Notes: generated by a model not told the origin, from the letters alone. DNA of 64,000 bases from Actinopolymorpha alba DSM 45243 (GCF_000373925.1 NZ_KB892742.1:57175-121174); one strand, 5' to 3'. Counted from the stretch's first letter, positions 9,501 through 18,884 are shown. Translations and numbers: made by a program.

Positions 9501-9566
9501 CCCCGCGCTCAAAGCCGTCTGACCCCGCGCTCAAAGCCGTCTGACCCCGCGCTCAAAGCCGTCTGG
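9481..9566. repeat. 22-bp tandem repeat, four copies, at the pntB 3' end
   Basis: The unit CCCCGCGCTCAAAGCCGTCT plus GA is present as the 3' end of pntB (9481-9500), then at 9501-9522, 9523-9544 and 9545-9566 (the last ending GG). The copies are identical apart from the outer ends, which indicates a recent expansion. The final copy contains the stop codon of the convergent glycosyltransferase, so the array bridges two convergent gene ends and each copy repeats the pntB stop. Confidence 0.95.
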
Positions 9567-11112
9567 CCTCGGTGGGTGCGGATCTTTTGACCCGGATGCT
9601 GAGGTTGCCGGCGTTCGTCCAGTACGGCTCCACCAGGAGCTCGCCGGCTGTCCCGAGGGTGCGGCTGGCACACGGCGCCGCCGTTTCGTACAGGCTCGGG
9701 CGCCCGAGCCGGCGTTGCACGCCCCAGCCGCAGCTCTCGAGCCGCACGAAGCAGTCCCACGTACCAGCTTCGAGCGGCCGGCCGAGCTTGGCGGTCCGGG
9801 CGTCCAGCCTGGCGGTGGACTGCAGGACGATGCGTTCGGTGTCGCCCACCGTCTCCGGCACCAGGTGCGAGTTGGTCGGGAGGCGGTAGTCGCCCGCGTC
9901 GTCGCGGTTCTGGACGTAGAGATCCAGCCGGCTGTCGGCGATCAGCTCCGTCGCGTCGAGCGTTTCGCGCGGCAGCTTCGTCCGCAGCTGGACGGGGGGC
10001 TCCCAACGCAGGCGCGCCCCTACCCGCCGGAAGGCCACCGGCCGACCGTCGGCATAGCAGAGCCGGGCGCTCACCCGGACGACGAGCGCGTCCTCGTCCC
10101 AGTCGACGCGTTCCAGCGTGGGGACCACGGTGATTCGCTGTTCGGCGCGGGCCAGCCGGGTGATGTCGGCGTACGCACCAGACCGTAGGAGCTGCGCGCG
10201 GACCCGCATCGACAGCGGGAGCCAACGGTCGACGGCCGGCGCGAACCGTTCCCGGGCCAGCCGGCGTACCTCGCGGTACATCTGGTACCTGCTGCGGCGC
10301 ACGGGCACGCCAAGGAACGACCGGCCACCGAGCAGGCGGATCATCTTGCCGTGGTACCAGTGGGCGTAGATCTGGTCCCGCTCCTCGCCGGGTTCGGTGT
10401 GCGCGTCGACGATGTCGAGGACGGCCCGCAGGGATCGGTAGTAGTCGCGGGCGTCGAACTTCCGGGCCGAATAGTGCGCGCGGCTCTCCCGCTTCACCCA
10501 GTGGCAGCACACCTCGTCCGCCAGCACACAGATGACCTTGGCGCGGAAGTACGCCTCGACCACGAGCCTGTGGTCCTCCAGCCAGACCGGCCCTTCGGCG
10601 AACCTCAGCTGGTGTCGCAGGAGAAACGCGGTACGAAACAGCTTGTGCGGCGTCAGGAAACTGAACAGGTTGTCCTTCAGGAGGTCCGCCGGCTCGCGGG
10701 ACTCCCGGAAGAGACTCTTGGGTACGCCCCGGCCGCCGTGGCCCACAAGCTTGCCGATCACGATGTCGGCGCTGTTGCGGATCGCCATCGCGTACATGCG
10801 TTCCAGGGCCAACGGCGCGAGCCAGTCGTCGGGGTCGAGGAAGTAGACGTACTCGCCGTTGGAGACCTCGACGCCGATGTTGCGGGGCCGTCCCGGCCCG
10901 CCCGTGCGGGCCGCGTGGATCACCCGAATGTGGGAGTGCTGCTCGGCGAGGCGGTCGAGCCGCACGGGCGTCCCGTCGTCTGACCCGTCGTCGACGAAGA
11001 GCACTTCGTACTCGCCCGGCGACATCGACTGCCCGAGCAGCGATTCCAGGCAACTGTCCAGGCATGGTCCGGGGTTGTACACCGGAATGATGACGCTGAC
11101 TTTCACACCCAC
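9553..11112 (-). CDS. family 2 glycosyltransferase with C-terminal accessory domain (TarS-like architecture)
   Basis: 519 aa. The GT-A domain (residues 1 to about 220) shows VSVIIPVYNPG, the nucleotide-binding FVDDGSDDGT, RNIGVEVSNGEYVYFLDPDDWL (the DxD equivalent is DPDD) and a WLEDHRL motif typical of the catalytic base region. The remaining 300 residues form a helical linker and a beta-rich domain, the arrangement of wall-teichoic-acid or capsule glycosyltransferases of the TarS/TarP kind. It has no signal or TM, so it is cytoplasmic or peripheral. The donor and acceptor cannot be read from sequence. It stands alone, convergent with pntB, and its stop lies in the 22-bp repeat array. Confidence 0.88.
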   Translation of the reverse strand: MGVKVSVIIPVYNPGPCLDSCLESLLGQSMSPGEYEVLFVDDGSDDGTPVRLDRLAEQHSHIRVIHAARTGGPGRPRNIGVEVSNGEYVYFLDPDDWLAPLALERMYAMAIRNSADIVIGKLVGHGGRGVPKSLFRESREPADLLKDNLFSFLTPHKLFRTAFLLRHQLRFAEGPVWLEDHRLVVEAYFRAKVICVLADEVCCHWVKRESRAHYSARKFDARDYYRSLRAVLDIVDAHTEPGEERDQIYAHWYHGKMIRLLGGRSFLGVPVRRSRYQMYREVRRLARERFAPAVDRWLPLSMRVRAQLLRSGAYADITRLARAEQRITVVPTLERVDWDEDALVVRVSARLCYADGRPVAFRRVGARLRWEPPVQLRTKLPRETLDATELIADSRLDLYVQNRDDAGDYRLPTNSHLVPETVGDTERIVLQSTARLDARTAKLGRPLEAGTWDCFVRLESCGWGVQRRLGRPSLYETAAPCASRTLGTAGELLVEPYWTNAGNLSIRVKRSAPTEARRL

Positions 11113-11237
11113 AGGCGTGCCCCCATGGCTCCAGCATCGGCAGGTTGTCGCCTCGACAAACCTCTGATGACGAGGTTGCTGGAGTTTCGTGGTGGGGACG
11201 CCGAGGGGTCAACCCCTCCGAGGGGGTGTACGACCGG

Positions 11238-11879
11238 TCAGTCGACGACGCCGTACAGGCGGTCTCCCGCGTCGCCGAGCCCCGGAACGATGAACCCCTG
11301 GTCGTTCAGGTGCTCGTCCAGGCCGGCGGTGACGATGGTGACGGGTATGTCGATGGCGTTGAGGTGGGTCTCCAGGTGGGCGAGCCCTTCGGGCGCCGCG
11401 AGGAGGCAGACGGCGGTGATGTGGTCGGCGCCGCGCTCCACGAGGAAGTGGATGGCGTCGGCCAGGGTGCCGCCGGTGGCGAGCATGGGGTCGAGGACGA
11501 AGCACTGCCGCCCGGACAGGTCCTCGGGGATCCGTTGGGCGTACGTCGACGCCTTCAGCGTGTGCTCGTCGCGGATCATGCCGAGGAATCCGACCTCCGC
11601 GGTCGGCAGCAGCCGCACCATGCCCTCGAGCATGCCGAGGCCGGCACGCAGGATCGGGACGACCAGCGGCTTGGGCGTGGCCAGCTTCACGCCCTGCGTG
11701 GTGGCGACAGGGGTGCGCACCGTGACGGTCTCGACGCGCACGTCCCGGGTCGCTTCGTAGGCAAGCAGGGTGACGAGTTCGTCGGTCAGCCGGCGGAACG
11801 TCGGGGAGTCGGTGTCGGCGTTGCGCAGTGCCGTGAGCTTGTGTGCCACCAGTGGATGGTCGGCCACGTGAATCCGCAT
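11238..11879 (-). CDS. upp: uracil phosphoribosyltransferase
   Basis: 213 aa. It makes UMP from uracil and PRPP in pyrimidine salvage. The start chosen is [15 protein letters not shown], the conserved N-terminus, although the open frame extends 28 codons further. Motifs include [14 protein letters not shown], the PRPP loop [15 protein letters not shown] and the C-terminal [14 protein letters not shown] that binds uracil. Length matches the family (about 210 aa). Cytoplasmic, monocistronic by context, pointing away from the 12-kb genes. Confidence 0.95.
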   Translation of the reverse strand: MRIHVADHPLVAHKLTALRNADTDSPTFRRLTDELVTLLAYEATRDVRVETVTVRTPVATTQGVKLATPKPLVVPILRAGLGMLEGMVRLLPTAEVGFLGMIRDEHTLKASTYAQRIPEDLSGRQCFVLDPMLATGGTLADAIHFLVERGADHITAVCLLAAPEGLAHLETHLNAIDIPVTIVTAGLDEHLNDQGFIVPGLGDAGDRLYGVVD

Positions 11880-12091
11880 GGGCGAGACCTTAGTGAGTGA
11901 GCGGGACGGGAGCTGCGGGTCTGGCACCGCGCCGGCATCTTCCCACCCGCGTGTGACGTTCAAGTGTCACAGAGCGACCGAAAGTGGTCCGCCGTGGGGT
12001 TGATCATGAAGTGCGAGGAGCGCCACCTTAGGAGGTATACGGGGGATTGGTCTGGAAACTACCAGGATTCGTCCCGGCAGGAGTCGAGCTC

Positions 12092-12376
12092 ATGGCGAAG
12101 CGGCGGCACCACAGTAAGCGGACCCAACCCTCACCGGCGCCGTCGTCGGGCGCGCCGTCGTCACGTGTGACCGACGCGTCTGCGCTGTCGTCGCGGGCCG
12201 CTGACCCGCCGGTGCCCGAGCCGGTCGAGTCCCAGGCCGAACGCCTCCGGCGGCGGCGGGACTTCCTCCGCGATCTCGCCGAGGCGAAGGAACTGCGGGC
12301 CCGCGTGCAGCCCCGGCGCACCCGCCTCGCCCGCATCCGCGACGCCGTCCGCCGGTCCACCTACCGAGCGTGCTAG
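12092..12376 (+). CDS. small basic hypothetical protein, 94 aa
   Basis: Starts MAKRRHHSKR after AGGAGT with an 8-base spacing; the frame extends 15 codons upstream without a site. The first half is Ser/Pro/Ala-rich and probably disordered. The second half is a strongly charged helix (QAERLRRRRDFLRDLAEAKELRARV) ending in Arg-rich sequence. No family recognised; a nucleic-acid-binding role is possible but unsupported. A composite palindromic repeat begins 10 bases after its stop. Confidence 0.55.
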   Translation: MAKRRHHSKRTQPSPAPSSGAPSSRVTDASALSSRAADPPVPEPVESQAERLRRRRDFLRDLAEAKELRARVQPRRTRLARIRDAVRRSTYRAC

Positions 12377-12386
12377 CGCCCGCCCG

Positions 12387-12473
12387 GAATGACCACGTAT
12401 ACGTGGCGAGTACCCGCCTCACGTGGCATCGGCACCGTGCAAGGCATGCAATGACCACGTATACGTGATCATT
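12387..12473. repeat. composite palindromic repeat element (pair 1)
   Basis: Two copies of an intergenic palindrome. The left copy has the perfect 14-bp core CCACGTATACGTGG at 12393-12406. The right copy, at 12450-12473, is a 24-bp palindrome with 11 of 12 pairs matched. Their centres are 62 bp apart. The 43-bp spacer (TACCCGCCTCACGTGGCATC...) is conserved with the element at 18007-18093, differing at 7 positions. The element lies between a small gene and the tadA-associated gene. Confidence 0.95.
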
Positions 12474-12556
12474 CCAAGCCGGAACGGCCAGGTCAGGCCG
12501 AGGAAAGGCGGTCAAAAATGCGGTGCTGAGCGGGTCTTGTCTGTCACCATTCCTCC

Positions 12557-13048
12557 ATGGCCGAGGAGAGCAGCGCGGTCGACTTCGCCGTCGTCGCCTA
12601 CCTCGAAGAGGGTTGCTGGCGAGTCGAGTCGCTCGCGAGCACTGCCGCGCGCGATCTCGACACGTTGATCCAGACCCTGCGCAGACAGCCCGGCGACCGG
12701 GGAGCCATCGGGTTCGTCTCCGTGGACGACGACTTCTTCGTACTCGTCCGCGTCGAAGGCATCGACGTCCGGTACCTTCTGTCCGACGTGACGGCCGCGA
12801 CCGAATGGCCGCTCGCTCGCGAGGTCCTCGATGAGCTCGCTCTTCCTGTGCCCGACGAAGAGGATGAGGACCGTGCGCAGCCGGCTGGTGACCTGACGAT
12901 CGTCGCCGACCTCGGAATGGCCGCGATGGACATGGGTGCCCTCTGCGATGACCTCGAGCTGTACCCCGACGAGATGCTCACCAAGATCGCTCAGCGGCTC
13001 GGTTGTGGCGCCGCGTTCCAGCATGCGGTCGAGGCGGCGTTCAACTGA
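12557..13048 (+). CDS. tRNA adenosine deaminase-associated protein (first copy)
   Basis: 163 aa, acidic. It resembles the actinobacterial family called tRNA adenosine deaminase-associated proteins, found beside tadA: an N-terminal alpha/beta part (DFAVVAYLEEGCWRVE, GAIGFVSVDDDFFVLVRVEG, YLLSDVTAATEWPLA), an acidic linker, and a C-terminal helical part (MGALCDDLELYPDEMLTKIAQRLGCG). The role is unknown; the link to TadA rests on gene position. A second, divergent member follows at 13174. No RBS is obvious. Confidence 0.85.
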   Translation: MAEESSAVDFAVVAYLEEGCWRVESLASTAARDLDTLIQTLRRQPGDRGAIGFVSVDDDFFVLVRVEGIDVRYLLSDVTAATEWPLAREVLDELALPVPDEEDEDRAQPAGDLTIVADLGMAAMDMGALCDDLELYPDEMLTKIAQRLGCGAAFQHAVEAAFN

Positions 13049-13173
13049 CTCCGATCGGGTACACCGCTGCGATCGTGGGCACAGGGCTGGGGTGACCCGA
13101 CGAGCAAGACGAGGTCCCGCGGCGTCCCCGCGCGTGACCTCCCAACCCACTGATGTCGAAGGAATGGTGTGCG

Positions 13174-13662
13174 GTGTCCTACTTCGCGGCGGCGTTCGCC
13201 CGCAGTGGTGGCGACTGGCTGGGAAGCGAGATCGATCTCGATGACGTCGAGACCGTCGAGGAGGTGGCCGGCGCGGCCTCCCAGGTCGAGTCCGATGGCG
13301 GGCTCGTGATCGTTCTGGTGGAGGAGGAGGACTGGTTCGGCGTAATCCGTGTCGAGCCGGACGACGAGCCCAGGGTGTACGTCTCGGACGCCGCTGAGAC
13401 GGTGCGGTCGGTGATCGGTACGGCGCTGCTCAGCGAGCTCGCCGAGGAGTACGCCCAGGTGGGCGAAGAGGACGAGGACGAGGCGGCACCGCCGGTCCTG
13501 CCCGCGGAGCCACTCGGCGAGCCGGGTGTTCTCGACGACCTCGGTGTGTCGGCGGACGAGCTCAACCGGCTGGCGGCGGCGATCGGTACGTCCCCGGCCG
13601 ACGCCGTGACCGCGATCGCCGAGCGGCTCGGGTGCGTCGACGCCCTCGAGGCGGTCCGCTGA
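13174..13662 (+). CDS. tRNA adenosine deaminase-associated protein (second copy)
   Basis: 162 aa, GTG start chosen because AAGGA lies about 10 bases upstream and because the family typically begins with SYFAAAFAR; an ATG 7 codons earlier lacks a site. The pattern is the same as in the previous gene: beta-rich N-terminus (VIVLVEEEDWFGVIRVEPDDEPRVYVSDAAE), acidic middle, C-terminal VLDDLGVSADELNRLAAAIG and AIAERLGCVDALEAVR. It stands immediately before tadA. Function unknown; probably a TadA partner or regulator by conserved context. Confidence 0.87.
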   Translation: MSYFAAAFARSGGDWLGSEIDLDDVETVEEVAGAASQVESDGGLVIVLVEEEDWFGVIRVEPDDEPRVYVSDAAETVRSVIGTALLSELAEEYAQVGEEDEDEAAPPVLPAEPLGEPGVLDDLGVSADELNRLAAAIGTSPADAVTAIAERLGCVDALEAVR

Positions 13663-13718
13663 ACGCCGCCGGCGGGGCCCCGGGCGGGTCGGAGTCCGCC
13701 GGCCGGTGGGAAGGGCCG

Positions 13719-14159
13719 ATGCGGGACGCCCTCGACGAGGCCACCCTCGCCACCCGCACCAGCGACGTACCCGTCGGCTGCGTCCTCCTCGACGCCGACG
13801 GCGAGGTCCTCAGCCGGGGCCGCAACGCCCGGGAGGCCACCGCGGACCCGACCGCCCACGCGGAGGTCCTCGCGATCCGTGCGGCGGCCGCGGCTCGCGG
13901 GACGTGGCGGCTGGACGGCTGCACGCTGGTCGTGACGCTCGAACCCTGCACCATGTGCGCGGGCGCGCTCGTCCTCGCCCGGGTCGCGCGGGTGGTCTTC
14001 GGTGCGTACGACGACAAGGCTGGCGCCGTCGGCTCGCTCTGGGACGTCGTACGCGACCGGCGGCTCAACCACCGTCCTGAGGTGGTGGGCGGTGTGCTCG
14101 CGGAGGAGTGCGGGGCGTTGCTGCGCGAGTTCTTCGCCGCGCAGCGCCGATCCGGCTGA
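13719..14159 (+). CDS. tadA: tRNA-specific adenosine deaminase
   Basis: 146 aa from ATG MRDALDEATL, with GGAAGG close upstream; a GTG at 13632 would add 29 residues and overlap the previous gene. The zinc site is complete: AHAEVLAI (His and the proton-shuttle Glu) and EPCTMCAGA (two Cys). The enzyme converts A34 of tRNA-Arg(ACG) to inosine so that CGU/CGC/CGA can be read. Length from the ATG matches the family. Preceded by its two associated genes, followed by a tRNA-Ser gene. Confidence 0.93.
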   Translation: MRDALDEATLATRTSDVPVGCVLLDADGEVLSRGRNAREATADPTAHAEVLAIRAAAAARGTWRLDGCTLVVTLEPCTMCAGALVLARVARVVFGAYDDKAGAVGSLWDVVRDRRLNHRPEVVGGVLAEECGALLREFFAAQRRSG

Positions 14160-14260
14160 CCTTCGGGCGACCGCTGACCGGGGCGCTGGCGCGGGCGTAC
14201 GCCGGATCTTTGGGCATAGCGGGTGTGGGCCGCCGGCACGGCTCCGGTAACCTACCCGGC

Positions 14261-14345
14261 GGTGGCGTGTCCGAGCGGCCTAAGGAGCACGCCTCGAAAG
14301 CGTGTGAGGGGCAACCCTCCGAGGGTTCAAATCCCTCCGCCACCG
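14261..14345 (+). tRNA. tRNA-Ser(CGA)
   Basis: 85 bases. The acceptor stem is GGTGGCG pairing with CGCCACC, followed by discriminator G. The anticodon stem CACGC/GCGTG closes the loop CTCGAAA with anticodon CGA. A long variable arm (GTGAGGGGCAACCCTCC region) and the T-arm GAGGG-TTCAAAT-CCCTC identify a class II serine tRNA reading UCG. CCA is not encoded. Confidence 0.96.
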
Positions 14346-14355
14346 CGTCACACGT

Positions 14356-14398
14356 AGGGCCCGGGCACGACTACCTGTCGTGCCCGGGCCCTGCTTTT
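14356..14398 (+). terminator. intrinsic terminator after tRNA-Ser(CGA)
   Basis: A perfect 16-bp stem (AGGGCCCGGGCACGAC at 14356-14371 with its complement at 14377-14392), a 5-base loop and then GCTTTT. It lies 10 bases past the tRNA and ends transcription before the antiporter gene. Confidence 0.92.
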
Positions 14399-14429
14399 GA
14401 TGATCGCCCGGCGTGGTAGGGATCTAAGC

Positions 14430-15923
14430 GTGACGATCGCGCAGCTCGATCAGTTCCTGCTTTTCGGAGCGATAGTGCTGCTGCTCGCCGTCCTCGCGGT
14501 CCGCGCGTCCGTCCGCTTCGGCCTGCCCAGCCTGTTGATCTACCTCGCGATGGGCATCGCCCTCGGTGAGAACGGCCTCGGCGTTCGCTTCGAGAACGCC
14601 GAACTCGCCCACGGGTTGGGGTTCGCCGCGCTGGTCATCATCCTCGCCGAAGGCGGTCTCACCACCCGATGGTCGGAGGTACGCGGGTCGGTGCTGCCCG
14701 GCCTGGTCCTCGCGACCGTAGGCGTCCTGGTGAGCATCACCGTCGTCGCGGTGATCGTGCACGCGGTGCTGGGCTTTGACTGGCGGCTGGCGTTCCTGCT
14801 CGGTGCCGTCACCTCACCCACCGACGCGGCCGCGGTGTTCTCCGTCCTGCGCAAGGTACCCCTGCCGCGCCGCCTGTCCGGTCTGCTCGAGGCGGAGTCC
14901 GGTCTGAACGACGCACCCACGGTGCTGCTGGTCACCGTGCTCAGCTCGTCGGCGTTCGGTAAGGAGAGCGCCGCGGTGATCGCCGGAATGATCGTGTTCC
15001 AGCTCGTACTGGGCACCGTCCTGGGCTTCGTGATCGGCTGGGGAGGCGCGTGGCTGCTCCGCCGGGTCGCGCTGCCGGCGTCCGGCCTCTACCCGCTCGC
15101 GATCGTGGCGTTCGCGGTGCTGGCGTACGCCGCCTCGGCCACCGCGCACGCGAGTGGGTTCGCCGCCGTCTACGTCGCGTCGCTCCTGCTCGGCAACGCC
15201 GAACTCCCGCACCGACCGACAGTCCGGTCGTTCATCGAAGGGCTGGCCTGGCTCGCACAGATCGGGCTGTTCGTGATGCTCGGGTTGCTGGCCTGGCCGG
15301 CCCCGCTCGGGCCGTACGACATCCTGGCCGGCCTCGTGGCGGGGGTCGCGCTGACCTTCTTCGCCCGGCCGGTCTCGGTGTTCGTGTCGATGCTGCCGTT
15401 CCGGATGCCGGTGCTGGAGCAACTGTTCCTTGCCTGGGCGGGGCTGCGTGGTGCGGTGCCGATCGTGCTCGCCACCGTCCCGCTGGCGGCCGGCCTGCGC
15501 GGTGCCGGCCAGCTCTTCAACATCGTCTTCGTCCTCGTGTCCGTTTTCACCCTGGTCCAGGGGCCAACGCTGCCGTGGGTGGCGAAGCTACTCAGGGTGG
15601 GAGGCGGCGATGAGGTCCGCGACCTGGAGATCGAGACGGCACCGCTGGGGCGGCTCGAGGCGGACCTGCTCGAGATCAGGATCCTGCCGACCTCAAGGCT
15701 CGCGGGGGTTGAGGTGGGGGAGCTGAGGTTGCCGCCGGGAGCCTCGGTCGCGCTGGTGGTCAGGGACGGCCGCAGCCTCGTGCCGGGAAGCACCACCGTC
15801 CTTCGGGTCGACGACGACCTGCTGGTGGTCGCGCCGCGCCGGATCCGGGACGCCACCGAACGCCGGTTGCGGGCGGTCAGCAGGTTCGGGCGGCTGGCCA
15901 GCTGGCTCGAACGGCGGTCGTGA
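14430..15923 (+). CDS. potassium/proton antiporter, CPA1 NhaP2/CvrA type
   Basis: 497 aa from GTG, with TAGGGA upstream; the frame is open 11 codons earlier but overlaps the terminator tail. About twelve to thirteen membrane helices (residues 1-390) with CPA1 features such as GAVTSPTDAAAVFSVLRKV and ESGLNDAPTVLL. A soluble C-terminal domain (LLEIRILPTSRLAGVEVGELRLPPGASVALVVRDG) is a TrkA-C-like ligand-binding module. This layout matches K+/H+ exporters of the NhaP2 kind, which protect against K+ and alkaline load. Flanked by strong terminators on both sides, so a single-gene unit. Confidence 0.9.
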   Translation: MTIAQLDQFLLFGAIVLLLAVLAVRASVRFGLPSLLIYLAMGIALGENGLGVRFENAELAHGLGFAALVIILAEGGLTTRWSEVRGSVLPGLVLATVGVLVSITVVAVIVHAVLGFDWRLAFLLGAVTSPTDAAAVFSVLRKVPLPRRLSGLLEAESGLNDAPTVLLVTVLSSSAFGKESAAVIAGMIVFQLVLGTVLGFVIGWGGAWLLRRVALPASGLYPLAIVAFAVLAYAASATAHASGFAAVYVASLLLGNAELPHRPTVRSFIEGLAWLAQIGLFVMLGLLAWPAPLGPYDILAGLVAGVALTFFARPVSVFVSMLPFRMPVLEQLFLAWAGLRGAVPIVLATVPLAAGLRGAGQLFNIVFVLVSVFTLVQGPTLPWVAKLLRVGGGDEVRDLEIETAPLGRLEADLLEIRILPTSRLAGVEVGELRLPPGASVALVVRDGRSLVPGSTTVLRVDDDLLVVAPRRIRDATERRLRAVSRFGRLASWLERRS

Positions 15924-15925
15924 GG

Positions 15926-15965
15926 CGGGCCTGTCCGCGGCGGCGCGCCGCCGCGGACAGGCCCG
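15926..15965. terminator. bidirectional GC-rich hairpin
   Basis: A perfect 40-base palindrome beginning CGGGCCTGTCCGCGGCGGCG, lying 3 bases after the antiporter stop and 6 bases from the stop of the convergent LytR_C gene. It has no U-tract on either strand and would serve both genes. Confidence 0.85.
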
Positions 15966-15970
15966 ACCGC

Positions 15971-16537
15971 TCAGCCGCGGACCGGCGTCGGTGTGGCGGT
16001 CACGCAGATGGGAACCGGCGTGTCGACGTCCATCGCCGAGGGTGCCTTGTCGACCAGGCCGTGGAAGTCGGCGCCGATGATCAGGTCCACGCTCACGTCG
16101 CTGCGGCCGTCGGCCTCGATCTTCTCGCCGCTGAACTGCCGGGCGAGCAGGATGACCTCGGGAGCGTTCTTGGCCCGGCCGCGGATCTCGACGACGGCGA
16201 CCTTGGCGCCCTTGGGTGCGTTGCCGACCTTGCGGACGGTGAACCCGCGCTGGCGCAGCTCGGCCGCGGTGCGGTCGGCGAGGCCGGCGACCCGGCCGGC
16301 GTTGTAGACGTTGATGGCGACTGTCTGGGCGGTGATTCGCTGCTTGGCGTTCGGGCCCGGCGTCGAGCAGACCTGGGTCGGCCCAGGTGCGGGCGCGACG
16401 TTGAGCACGGAGTCCCAGCCGTACCACGCCGCGCCCGAGACGATGCCGACCAGGACGAGGAGGGTGAGCGGACCGCGGATGCGTCGTCGCCGCCGGCGGA
16501 GGTACCGCTCCCCAGTGTCCTCATCCCATGTCGCCAT
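15971..16537 (-). CDS. LytR_C-domain envelope protein
   Basis: 188 aa. The start is MATWDEDTGERYL, with GAAGGGG upstream. A short cytoplasmic stretch rich in Arg is followed by one TM (GPLTLLVLVGIVSGAAWYGW) and an extracytoplasmic LytR_C domain (TVAINVYNAGRVAGLADRTAAELRQRGFTVRKVGNA). LytR_C domains occur in LytR-CpsA-Psr wall-polymer ligases and in small single-pass proteins like this one; the exact role is unknown. It is probably co-transcribed with the upstream VapB-like gene, 28 bases away. Confidence 0.87.
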   Translation of the reverse strand: MATWDEDTGERYLRRRRRRIRGPLTLLVLVGIVSGAAWYGWDSVLNVAPAPGPTQVCSTPGPNAKQRITAQTVAINVYNAGRVAGLADRTAAELRQRGFTVRKVGNAPKGAKVAVVEIRGRAKNAPEVILLARQFSGEKIEADGRSDVSVDLIIGADFHGLVDKAPSAMDVDTPVPICVTATPTPVRG

Positions 16538-16565
16538 GGGTACCCCTTCCCCGCGCGTCCTTCTG

Positions 16566-16862
16566 TCAGCCCTTGAGACGGAGCACCCGTGCGTGCAGCA
16601 CCATGCGCTGGTGCAGGGCCGCACGGAGCGCTCGATGCAGGCCGTCCTCGAGATACAACTCGTCTTGATATTCGACCACGTGGGCAAACAAATCGCCGTA
16701 ATACGTGGAGTCCTCAGCAAGCAACGTGTCGAGGTCGAGGTTGCGTTTGGTGGTGACCAATTGGTCGAGCCGGATGGGGCGCGGGGGCAGCTTGGCCCAC
16801 TCACGCTGGGTCGTTCCGTGGTCGGGATACGGGCGTCCGTCACCGACTCGCTTGAAGATCAC
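16566..16862 (-). CDS. conserved actinobacterial protein annotated elsewhere as VapB-family antitoxin
   Basis: 98 aa, MIFKRVGDGRPYPDHG..., with conserved blocks WAKLPPRPIRLDQLVTTKRNLDLDTLLAEDST and EYQDELYLEDGLHRALRAAL. Close relatives next to LytR_C genes are common in actinobacteria and are often labelled VapB antitoxin, yet no VapC partner is adjacent here. The DGLHRALRAAL block resembles the ParB/sulfiredoxin-like fold motif (D-G-x-HR-x-x-A). The antitoxin label is therefore doubtful. Confidence 0.8.
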   Translation of the reverse strand: MIFKRVGDGRPYPDHGTTQREWAKLPPRPIRLDQLVTTKRNLDLDTLLAEDSTYYGDLFAHVVEYQDELYLEDGLHRALRAALHQRMVLHARVLRLKG

Positions 16863-16975
16863 GCTTCGGCAGTGTAGTCGGGACTGCGTACTGTGGTCGG
16901 CCGTAAGCGGAGAGCAGGCCTGAATCGGATGGCCTGATCTTGTGCCGGGGTAAAGGGCCGGTGGAGGGTGGGGAC

Positions 16976-17977
<1,002 letters not shown>

Positions 17978-18006
17978 GCCATCCCTTCGGCTACGGCGGC
18001 CACCCA

Positions 18007-18093
18007 AATGATCACGTATACGTGGTCACTACCTGCCTCGCGTGGCATGGACACCATGTGAGGCATGCAATGACCACGTATACGTGGTCATTG
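18007..18093. repeat. composite palindromic repeat element (pair 2), between dhaK and dhaL
   Basis: Left palindrome at 18007-18030 (AATGATCACGTATACGTGGT...), right palindrome at 18068-18093, which is perfect over 26 bp. Centres are 62 bp apart, exactly as in the 12387-12473 element, and the spacer differs from that element at only 7 of 43 positions. The spacer can fold on itself: GCCTCGCGTGG pairs with CCATGTGAGGC if G-U pairs are allowed, so the RNA could form three successive hairpins. Confidence 0.95.
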
Positions 18094-18230
18094 CCGCCGG
18101 CTCTACCGAACGTGGTCCGTGGGACGTCGCTCTCGCCGGACCGTAACAACGCCCAGCGGTCGCAGCCACAGCAACGCGAACAACGCCAGCCACCTGGGCG
18201 CATCCAGCCGCGCGGGGGCAGGATGGGCGC

Positions 18231-18884
18231 ATGCCGGTGACGACACAGGACCTGGTCGCGATGGTGGAGAGGTACGCCGAGGTGGTGGCCGCCAACCGCA
18301 CCTACCTCATCGACCTCGACGCGGCGATCGGTGACGCCGACCATGGCGAGAACCTCAACCGCGGGATGAAGGCCGCGACCGCGAACCTCGCCGACGGTGC
18401 GGCCCGCACACCGTCGGAGGTTCTGCGTACCGTCGCCACCGCGCTGATCTCCAAGGTGGGCGGCGCGGCTGGCCCGTTGTACGGCACGGCGTTCCTGCGC
18501 GCCAGCACCGCGGTCAAGGACAAGCCGGAGCTGGCGGTCGCCGACGTCGCGGCGGCGATCCGGGCCGGGCTGGAAGGCGTGGTTGCCCGCGGCAAGGCCG
18601 AGCCCGGCGACAAGACGATGGTCGACGCCTGGGGTCCGGCGGCCGATGCGGCCGAAGCCGCGCTCGCCAACGGTGGCGGGGTGACCCAGAGCCTCGTCGC
18701 GGCCGCGGAGGCGGCGGAGAACGGCATGCGCGCCACCATCCCCCTCGTCGCACGCAAGGGCCGGGCCAGCTACCTCGGTGAACGCAGCGCGGGGCACCAG
18801 GACCCCGGCGCGACGTCGACCGCGCTGCTGTTCCGGGCGATGGCCGACCTCGCGACCGGCAAGGCGGCGCCTGACCAGCCATGA
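18231..18884 (+). CDS. dhaL: dihydroxyacetone kinase subunit DhaL
   Basis: 217 aa. The nucleotide-binding subunit, which holds ADP with Mg ions as a cofactor that is re-phosphorylated by DhaM. The Mg-binding Asp cluster is in DLDAAIGDADHGENLNRG. Other DhaL blocks are LISKVGGAAGPLYGTAFLRA, GDKTMVDAWGPA and RSAGHQDPGATSTALLF. The stop overlaps dhaM by 4 bases (ATGA). Confidence 0.95.
   Translation: MPVTTQDLVAMVERYAEVVAANRTYLIDLDAAIGDADHGENLNRGMKAATANLADGAARTPSEVLRTVATALISKVGGAAGPLYGTAFLRASTAVKDKPELAVADVAAAIRAGLEGVVARGKAEPGDKTMVDAWGPAADAAEAALANGGGVTQSLVAAAEAAENGMRATIPLVARKGRASYLGERSAGHQDPGATSTALLFRAMADLATGKAAPDQP

Noticed and set aside
9481-9566. CRISPR-like array
   Set aside because: Units are adjacent without spacers and derive from the pntB 3' end; no cas genes are near.
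9509-11212. A 567-codon minus-strand frame longer than the glycosyltransferase frame
   Set aside because: It is rich in Arg/Pro/Gly and shows no family; the other frame carries clean GT2 motifs. Its end lies only in the repeat array.
16566-16862. A toxin partner for the VapB-like protein
   Set aside because: Neither neighbour has a PIN or other toxin fold; the adjoining gene is a LytR_C envelope protein.
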